Source of the DNA: MTP4 sp9310u | GTDB lineage: Archaea; Halobacteriota; Methanosarcinia; Methanosarcinales; Methanosarcinaceae | Assembly: GCA_030627005.1 (NCBI GenBank) | Contig: DAOUSW010000123.1 | Coordinates: forward strand, 1 to 10,846 | Direction: 5' to 3' | Length of the DNA: 10,846 nt | Part shown: positions 6,083-10,846 of the stretch, piece after piece | How the letters are laid out: each line of letters opens with the position of its first letter | Numbering within the stretch: position 1 is the stretch's first letter | Made by a program: the position numbers and the translations under genes | Notes under the pieces: generated by a model | Told to the model about the DNA's origin: nothing | Databases searched by the model: none | The model's input: only the letters and a program-made list of their open reading frames with translations

Positions 6083-8936
6083 TTTTCAAAGCCTCTCTCA
6101 AGCTTTTTTCTTCGTACAGTTCATTGATCCTTGCCCCTACGTTTACCCCTTTCTTTTCCAGGTTTGCCAGTTCCCCCGCTTCCTTCAGGTCAAGCAGGGC
6201 TTTTCGGGTTACGTATTTTCCTTCATGGAGTTTGAGCACATGGTGGAGCAGGTTATCCTTCTTATTTTCATACACCTCCCAGAAGCCTCCCCCCGCGGTC
6301 AGGGGTGAGATATTGTCCAGGAAACCCGTGGCGGAAAAGAAGGTCAGGGCAATGTCCCAGGGCTTTGTGTGGCTGTGGGTGGCAAGCTTGGCATCGTTGC
6401 TGTTGCTGAGAGCCAGGATCCCGTTTATTTCTTCTTTTATCCCGTCGGCTATGGGTTCGCTTGCGATCCGGCTTGAAATGTACGAGGACCTTGATGAAAC
6501 CACCAGGGCGGCTTTTCCGAAGTTCCAGCGTTCGGTGGTGCTGATAGGGATCATCAGGTTATGGATCCCGAGTTTGTAACTTTCAATCAGGTTTTTGTAA
6601 GTTACCAGGATTTCCCCGATGAGTTTATCAAGTTCGCGTTTCCCGCTCTCGTCCCAGTCAAGGTCCCTCATATCGGAGCTCTCGTCGATAAGGGAGAGGA
6701 TTTTGGGGTTGATATCCCCGAACTTTGTCATGTAAAGGCTGCTCAGGGTCTTGCTGCCAGCCTTGCTCCCCGAAGCCCTGACATCGCTGAGCTTTGTGAA
6801 ATGCTCGTAAAATTTATCGTATTCCCTGGAAAGGTCCCTTCTGTAAACAAGGGTTTCCTCAGTAAGGACCTCGGTTTTCCCGAGGAAATCGGAAAGGAAA
6901 TTCTGAGCCTCAAGGCTTCCTTCAAGTTCCCGAAACTCCGTCTCGATCCGATCCAGTTTCCCTGAATAGTCTTCCCTCTGCAGGTAGTAGCGGGTCAGGA
7001 CCTCTCTCAGGAGGCTCCTCAATTTCGGCCTGTCCCCCGACTTAAACGCCCGGTCGATTTCCTCAAGATCGGCGGCTTTCCTGTTCAGGTCGAAAAGGAG
7101 GGAGTCCATGATCCCGGTTTTAAGTTCCTCGGCCTTTTTGTTCTGGCTTTCACTCAGGAAATTTTCAGGGACATAAAATTCGAAAGGAGGGTTTACCTGG
7201 ACATAGTCCCTTCCCGAGCTCTTAATATAATCCTCCATGCTCCGTTTCTGGGCTTCAAACCTCCTGAGAAGCTTCTTTTTATTCCCCTTTACGGCTCCGA
7301 CCAGTTTCTCCTTAAAGCCCCCTTTTTCGATCCGGGTGATCCTGTAATCGTAATAGTAGTAGAGGGAAATCGATTCCGCGAGTTTGGAAAGGACCTGGAG
7401 GTCTATTTCAAGCTCATGGGACATGGCAGTAATTTCTCTCTGGAGTTCCGGGACCCCGGTCAGGGTCAGCCAGGTCTCCTTATCCGTGCTTTTGAAGTTT
7501 CCGGCCCCGAAATTGCCGATGAATATATCAATTTCCGATTTCAGCTGCTTCTCGTGGTCCCGGATGTTATCCAGCTTCTTTTTCTGGGAAAAGTACTGTT
7601 CAATGTCCCGGTCATTATCGCTTAAGGCTTTATCGACTTCTTTTTCGACCCGGGAGTTCACCTGTTCCAGGTAGTCCTTTTCAACCTGCTTGCTTTCGAT
7701 TTCGGCTTTTGTTACCAGGCTCTCTTCCTTGAGCACCCTGGTTTTAGCGTTGAGCCGGTCAACAGAGGCCACAAGTTCCTGTTTGCCTTTCAGGACATTT
7801 ATGAGCACGGCTCTTGCAGCTTCCTCCTCAATGCCCGCGACCCGCTTGAAAAGCCTTGCCGTATCTTCGATCCCCTGCAGGGTCTCGGGAATCAGGCGAA
7901 AGAGCTTCTTGTCATTTTCGTCCTTTAGTTCGTCTTCCTTTACGCTGCTGGTAAAAGTTTTTACCCTGGAGATAAAGTCCAGCAGGTCTTCATAGCTGCT
8001 TATGTTTTCAATCCCGGCGTCTGCCGAGATGTTGTTGCGTATGAAAAACTCCACGGCTCCGGGGGTCTGGTAGTTAAGGAGTTTTCCGATTTCGTTTTTC
8101 CAGACCTTCTCAGCGTTTGTGTATTCCTTTTTAATAAACTCGGAATCTGTCCGGGTAGGAGGCATTTCCCTGAACATGTCGGAGCTGTCCAGCAGGGCTT
8201 TTACGGCCCTGTTGATTTCTTTCCTTGCCCCGCTGATTTTTTCGAGTTCGAGGATGATTTCCTCATACTGTTTTTTCAGGGTCTTCAGCTCTTCGACGGG
8301 GTACTGGATTACATGGGCATCTGCAAAAATAAACGAGGAATACAGGCGTTTCGAGTCGCTGAGGTTGATATCCCCTTTTTCGATATGGAAGAAATTCGTC
8401 AGGATGTGGGGGAACATGGAATTGAACTCATGCACCTCTACCCTGGCCTCTTCTCCCTTTTTATAGCCCGTCGGGCCCAGGGAACTGAGCACCACATAAT
8501 TGAAACGCCTCTCGTTAATGTTCAGGTATTCGAGTTCGGTAAGCGCAATTGCGGCGTTTAGCTGCTCCATTTCCCCTTCTTTTGTGGTAGGAATCACCGC
8601 GAAGAGCCAGATCTGGGTAGCTTCCCCCCTCAGAGCCCGGATATGCCGTGCAAGGTCAATGAACATCCCTGCCCCGGTCCCTCCCCCGAGCCCGACAATA
8701 ATTGCCGTTGTCCCGGTACTCGGAAAGGTCGGAAAGCCGCTTGCCTGCCCCTGGCTCAGGACCTTGTAGAAGATCGCCTTTGAAATCACCCTTCGGCGGT
8801 GCACGCCCCCTCCGAAATCGTCAATCAAAAAGGGGTCGATTGTCCTGAGCTCCTCAAAACTCAGCCCCTGTCCCCCCGGATCGTTCAGCCACCAGGTGCT
8901 TACGGCGGGGTCCGATTTCCTCTCCTTGATCTTGGT
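6048..8936 (-). CDS. Tubulin/FtsZ-like protein (Tubulin_2/FtsZl-1 type), main part after frameshift
   Basis: The frame is recognisable from about 8936 (TKIKERKSDPAVSTWWLNDP). The first in-frame start-type codon seen is TTG 8828, which would give 926 residues. Numbered from there: IDDFGGGVHRRR (2-13), then the tubulin signature loop GGGTGAG (48-54), which binds the phosphates of GTP. A possible T7-like acidic motif DINLSD (153-158) follows. A long helical region comes next, with a strong coiled coil at about 330-435 (KAEIESKQVEKDYLEQVNSR) and a second helical region to the C-terminus. Length far exceeds FtsZ (about 400) but fits the large FtsZl-1 proteins. It lacks the first GTP-binding loop, which lies in the preceding frame; joined, they give about 1,070 residues. 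It likely forms membrane-associated filaments. It overlaps the GTPase gene by 35 nt. Confidence 0.85.
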   Translation of the reverse strand, partial: TKIKERKSDPAVSTWWLNDPGGQGLSFEELRTIDPFLIDDFGGGVHRRRVISKAIFYKVLSQGQASGFPTFPSTGTTAIIVGLGGGTGAGMFIDLARHIRALRGEATQIWLFAVIPTTKEGEMEQLNAAIALTELEYLNINERRFNYVVLSSLGPTGYKKGEEARVEVHEFNSMFPHILTNFFHIEKGDINLSDSKRLYSSFIFADAHVIQYPVEELKTLKKQYEEIILELEKISGARKEINRAVKALLDSSDMFREMPPTRTDSEFIKKEYTNAEKVWKNEIGKLLNYQTPGAVEFFIRNNISADAGIENISSYEDLLDFISRVKTFTSSVKEDELKDENDKKLFRLIPETLQGIEDTARLFKRVAGIEEEAARAVLINVLKGKQELVASVDRLNAKTRVLKEESLVTKAEIESKQVEKDYLEQVNSRVEKEVDKALSDNDRDIEQYFSQKKKLDNIRDHEKQLKSEIDIFIGNFGAGNFKSTDKETWLTLTGVPELQREITAMSHELEIDLQVLSKLAESISLYYYYDYRITRIEKGGFKEKLVGAVKGNKKKLLRRFEAQKRSMEDYIKSSGRDYVQVNPPFEFYVPENFLSESQNKKAEELKTGIMDSLLFDLNRKAADLEEIDRAFKSGDRPKLRSLLREVLTRYYLQREDYSGKLDRIETEFRELEGSLEAQNFLSDFLGKTEVLTEETLVYRRDLSREYDKFYEHFTKLSDVRASGSKAGSKTLSSLYMTKFGDINPKILSLIDESSDMRDLDWDESGKRELDKLIGEILVTYKNLIESYKLGIHNLMIPISTTERWNFGKAALVVSSRSSYISSRIASEPIADGIKEEINGILALSNSNDAKLATHSHTKPWDIALTFFSATGFLDNISPLTAGGGFWEVYENKKDNLLHHVLKLHEGKYVTRKALLDLKEAGELANLEKKGVNVGARINELYEEKSLREALKNEDTQQPETPL

Positions 8937-9265
8937 GCGACCTCCTGGCTTGCCAGGTCCGAGACCTGGTTTATGTTTGCCAGGGAAGGGAGGTAATAAT
9001 AATTGTATTCGATATTCCCCCTGGCCCCCATTTCCTGGATCCCAGCCCGAAACTCGCTTCTCTGCACCTCATCTTCCACCTTCTCGTTGGCATCCGTATC
9101 CATGGTATAGATCCTGAGCCTTTTTCCTGAAGCAAGGTAATTGCCGAGAATCCATTCGTGCCTGCAGATCTCCCCGCAAAGGCGTTTTCCACATCCCCCG
9201 ATCCCAACAATGGTAAGGTCCGTAGGAAGCTGCAATGTAGAATAGCTACTTTCCCTTCCGTTCAT
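8900..9265 (-). CDS. Tubulin/FtsZ-like protein, N-terminal nucleotide-binding part before frameshift
   Basis: 121 codons from ATG 9265, which overlaps the stop of the previous gene as ATGA. LTIVGIGGCGKR (17-28) is the first strand plus T1 loop of the tubulin/FtsZ fold, where FtsZ has GVGGGG. RIYTMDTDAN (51-60) corresponds to strand 2 and the T2/T3 loop, where FtsZ has NTD. The native frame runs to about VAP at codon 110 and then turns into RSRRGNRTPP and a stop at 8900. The -1 frame continues with sequence expected of the family and leads to the GGGTGAG signature. As it stands the GTPase fold is split between two frames, and neither half should bind GTP alone. A one-base deletion or assembly error near 8938 is the simplest explanation. 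Confidence 0.8.
   Translation of the reverse strand: MNGRESSYSTLQLPTDLTIVGIGGCGKRLCGEICRHEWILGNYLASGKRLRIYTMDTDANEKVEDEVQRSEFRAGIQEMGARGNIEYNYYYLPSLANINQVSDLASQEVAPRSRRGNRTPP
8936..8969 (-). other. Frameshift point at the foot of overlapping palindromes (tubulin-like gene)
   Basis: Coding-strand GTC GCA CCA (8941-8933) must be re-read as GTC GCN ACC to stay in the family frame; one base is missing at about 8937. Immediately 5' are two overlapping hairpins, given here in + strand coordinates: CCTGGC (8944-8949) with GCCAGG (8952-8957), and CCAGGTC (8953-8959) with GACCTGG (8963-8969). No slippery heptamer is present. Such palindromes promote both replication deletions and base-calling errors. 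Confidence 0.65.
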
Positions 9266-10035
9266 TCCTCTTCCTCCTCTCCGGAACCGCCGAACCTGAC
9301 CCCCAGGATAAAGCCCACTGCCAGAAGAGCGATTCCCCCGAGCACATAGCCCCAGCTAAAGGAACTTTCTTCTTCCCTTTCCTTTTCCTTTTCTTCTTCT
9401 TCGATCACATGGTCCGCGATTTCATTTGCCTCGGTCACAAGCCCCTTATCGAACATGTCCTGCAGGTATACGCTGAAAAAAGAGTCGTCCACAAGTGTCA
9501 TTTTTCCCCTGAACTCTTCGATCCCGGTAGCCACTATCGTAAACGTGCGGGTATCGCTCTCCCCCAGGGGATTTCCGTCCTCATCGGTCAACCTGACCCT
9601 GTAGTAAGCGTACCCTGTCAGCTTGGGATCGTATTTTATCAGGGTAAGCTCGTCGCACTGCTTAACTTCCCTTATTACCGGAACCCGCCCATTTAACCGG
9701 ACAACGATTTTCTCCCTGTTATCCTCAACAGGAAGCACAATGCTGCTATTATTGCTTTGAAGTTCCAGCCCCGTAAAATTATAGATAGGCCGTTCCCCAT
9801 ACCTTACCAGGTCCGTATCAAAAGAGATCAAATCCGCAGCAGCGGGAATATTGCTAATAGTAAGGACGAGGCTCATCACCTGCTTTTCCTCAACCTCCCC
9901 GGGAAGCTCTCCCTCCACCTCGATCTGGGTTGCCAGCACAACCCCCGAACCCGCAAACAGAAGGAATACCAGGAAACCTAACGCAATCACGCAAACAGCT
10001 TTATGCCCCGCTCCCCTCGCTTCCCTCGCTCCCAT
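9262..10035 (-). CDS. Type I membrane protein with beta-rich ectodomain and acidic cytoplasmic tail
   Basis: 257 residues, first gene of the operon. A signal peptide occupies about 1-35 (basic GHK, then hydrophobic FLVFLLFAGSGVV, likely cleavage after VLA). The ectodomain of about 190 residues has strand-like alternation (RVRLTDEDG...TFTIVATG), suggesting an Ig-like or other beta sandwich, with N-X-S/T sites at NFTG and NNSS. A very acidic EEEEKEKEREEE linker leads to a membrane span at about 227-246 (YVLGGIALLAVGFILGVRF), and the protein ends GGSGEEEEE in the cytoplasm. I do not recognise the family. Its stop overlaps the tubulin-like start (ATGA), implying coupled translation. The tail is well placed to contact the tubulin-like protein, an inference from topology and gene order. 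I see no von Willebrand A metal-site motif, a domain found in related systems. Confidence 0.8.
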   Translation of the reverse strand: MGAREARGAGHKAVCVIALGFLVFLLFAGSGVVLATQIEVEGELPGEVEEKQVMSLVLTISNIPAAADLISFDTDLVRYGERPIYNFTGLELQSNNSSIVLPVEDNREKIVVRLNGRVPVIREVKQCDELTLIKYDPKLTGYAYYRVRLTDEDGNPLGESDTRTFTIVATGIEEFRGKMTLVDDSFFSVYLQDMFDKGLVTEANEIADHVIEEEEKEKEREEESSFSWGYVLGGIALLAVGFILGVRFGGSGEEEEE

Positions 10036-10036
10036 A

Positions 10037-10055
10037 TTTGATACCCCCTATCAAA
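10037..10055 (-). promoter_or_regulatory. Hairpin presenting the ribosome binding site of the operon's first gene
   Basis: On the mRNA strand TTTGATA, GGGGG, TATCAAA form a perfect 7-bp stem with a five-G loop. The stem ends one base before ATG 10035. The G-loop is the only Shine-Dalgarno-like sequence for this start (spacing about 8 nt). Opening or closing this stem would change access to the site. It coincides with the last copy of the 36-bp repeat array. Confidence 0.55.
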
Positions 10056-10316
10056 AGGATCCAAACCTGAAATTAATGTCCCCATATCAAAACGACCTTT
10101 AATCGAGCTTAATGTCCCCATATCAAAATGACCTTTAAACTGACCTTAATCTCCAGACCTGAATGACCTGAGCCTGGATTTAACAGCCCCGTATCGAAAT
10201 GACCTTTAAACTGACCTTAAATTGACCTTTAAACTGACCTTAACAACCCCATACCGAAATGACCTTCAATTGAAAACATCCCCATCCCAAAACGGTCTTC
10301 AATTGAACTTAATATT
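10044..10316 (-). repeat. Degenerate 36-bp tandem repeat array in the operon leader
   Basis: On the + strand, units begin with CCCC followed by ATATCAAAATGACCTTTAAA or a variant and end in CTTAA plus a few bases. Unit starts at 10045, 10080, 10116, 10151 (very degenerate), 10187, 10247 and 10280 give spacings close to 36. One 60-bp interval contains an extra copy of a 23- to 24-bp sub-unit (TTGACCTTTAAACTGACCTTAA). There are no unique spacers. The array fills the space between the likely promoter and the first gene. Read in the direction of transcription each unit has TTTTGATATGGGG, resembling the sequence around the ribosome binding site. Confidence 0.8.
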
Positions 10317-10364
10317 CCTATTCAAATTCTTCATATATCAATAAATAACTATTTTTTAAATTAG

Positions 10365-10407
10365 TTTATAAAGAGAGGATGATAAAATTCATACATGTTA
10401 TATAAAA
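10365..10407 (-). promoter_or_regulatory. Possible promoter region of the tubulin-like operon
   Basis: Two TATA-like boxes can be read on the - strand: TTTTATATA at 10407-10399 and TTTATAAA at 10372-10365. Use of either would give a 5' leader of roughly 300-340 nt that contains the 36-bp repeat array. The surrounding DNA is very AT-rich, so chance matches are likely, and TTTATAAA is palindromic and could serve the + strand. Confidence 0.25.
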
Positions 10408-10613
10408 CGGATTATAAAAATTTAGAGATATAATGACGATCTGTACGAGTGAAATTATTTAACATTCAAAATTTGCAGCAACCTGAAAGTCCTGTATCCG
10501 GTCCGATATCCGATCCTTATCTGGTCTTATACCGGACGAAACAACCGTAATCCAGGCAATAACTTATTCCCACAAACCTTTTTTGATCTGCTCATCGGGT
10601 ACCGGCGCTCTCA

Positions 10614-10633
10614 CCGGTCAGCTTGCTGACCGG
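10614..10633. repeat. Hairpin with 9-bp stem, flanks shared with the 50-bp repeats
   Basis: CCGGTCAGC (10614-10622), loop TT, GCTGACCGG (10625-10633) form a perfect palindrome followed by CCTTTTCC. Upstream, AACCTTTTTTG (10575-10585) is identical to the flank of the repeat at 1412-1461. It may be an expanded member of the same intergenic family. It could also act as a factor-independent stop signal, but the T run after it is only four bases. Confidence 0.6.
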
Positions 10634-10642
10634 CCTTTTCCA

Positions 10643-10846
10643 AAATTGAGAACTGGGAATTGAAAATTGAAAGTTGAAAAATGAGAATTGAAAAATAGAA
10701 ATTGAAAATTGAAAAATAGAAATTGAAAATTGAAAATTGAAAAATAGAAATTGAAAAATAGAAATTGAAAATTGAAAAATAGAAATTGAAAATTGAAAAA
10801 TAGAAATTGAAAATTGAAAAATAGAAATTGAAAATTGAAAAATAGA
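10643..10846. repeat. Heptamer-based minisatellite (21-bp higher-order unit), continues past window
   Basis: The 204 bases divide in strict 7-bp phase into 29 heptamers, nearly all AAATTGA or AAAATAG, with variants such as GAATTGA and AAGTTGA at the left end. Toward the right they settle into a uniform 21-bp unit: AAATTGA twice, then AAAATAG once. The left is more degenerate, as expected for an array homogenised from one side. All three + strand frames contain stops. Confidence 0.9.

Larger units (their letters stand above)
10317..10642. other. AT-rich intergenic region with no gene seen
   Basis: From 10317 to about 10470 the DNA is very AT-rich with possible TATA elements. From about 10490 to 10560 it has mixed composition with repeated short CCGGTCC/CCGATAT-like words but no open frame worth calling. 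A strong hairpin occupies 10614-10633. Confidence 0.6.

Noticed and set aside
8900..8941. Programmed -1 frameshifting in the tubulin-like gene
   Set aside because: No X XXY YYZ heptamer occurs where both frames are open. A simple one-base deletion or read error is more economical.
9262..10035. Von Willebrand A domain in the first operon gene
   Set aside because: No DxSxS metal-site motif is present. The ectodomain reads as a beta-rich module of unknown family.
10044..10316. CRISPR array suggested by 36-bp periodicity
   Set aside because: Units are contiguous, degenerate along their whole length and have no unique spacers between conserved repeats. No cas gene is near.
10643..10846. Open frames on the - strand through the minisatellite (Leu/Phe/Asn/Gln heptapeptide repeats)
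   Set aside because: All three frames lack stops only because the repeat itself contains none. There is no start codon or ribosome binding site, and the composition is that of simple-sequence DNA.

Overview
The window looks like chromosomal DNA of a methanogenic archaeon, most likely Methanosarcina or a close relative. This rests on TATA-like boxes before genes, moderate-GC genes in AT-rich spacers full of short palindromes, an archaeal-style PemK/MazF module, and a tubulin-like operon with signal-peptide and stalk proteins. The assignment is inferred from style; no 16S or other marker is present.

Left edge (1-775): the 3' end of an IS5-type transposase (+ strand) runs into a PemK/MazF toxin gene on the - strand. 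Only about 46 N-terminal codons of the toxin survive. Its presumed antitoxin (235-498) and an unrecognised upstream gene (470-775) are intact, overlap each other, and have a TATA-like box just upstream. Positions 776-1652 hold no convincing gene. They carry two 50-bp palindromic repeats with a compensatory base-pair change and one further hairpin. A SAM-dependent methyltransferase follows (1653-2327, +).

Centre and right (2348-10035, all - strand, so transcription runs right to left): a tightly overlapping operon. In order of transcription it encodes a secreted/type I membrane protein with an acidic cytoplasmic tail; a roughly 1,070-residue tubulin/FtsZ-like protein (Tubulin_2/FtsZl-1 type) broken by one frameshift; a polytopic membrane GTPase, also broken by a frameshift, at a run of eight T; and a large bitopic protein with a Gly-Ser N-terminus, one membrane span and a Ser/Asp/Asn-rich outer stalk. 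A tubulin-like protein next to a distinctive GTPase matches the predicted membrane-remodelling system of Makarova and Koonin (2010). Here it appears with membrane partners suited to an archaeal envelope. Presumably the tubulin-like protein polymerises inside the membrane while the GTPase and the two single-span proteins link it to the envelope.

The operon leader (about 10037-10316) is a degenerate 36-bp tandem repeat array. The copy next to the first gene folds the ribosome binding site into a hairpin loop. Beyond it lie AT-rich DNA with possible TATA boxes, a strong 9-bp palindrome, and a 7-bp/21-bp minisatellite that runs off the right edge.

Two frame breaks with the same sign (-1) and a 167-nt gene overlap within one operon are the main puzzle. 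They could be assembly indels, gene decay, or recoding. The T8 site fits a -1 slippery heptamer; the tubulin site does not.
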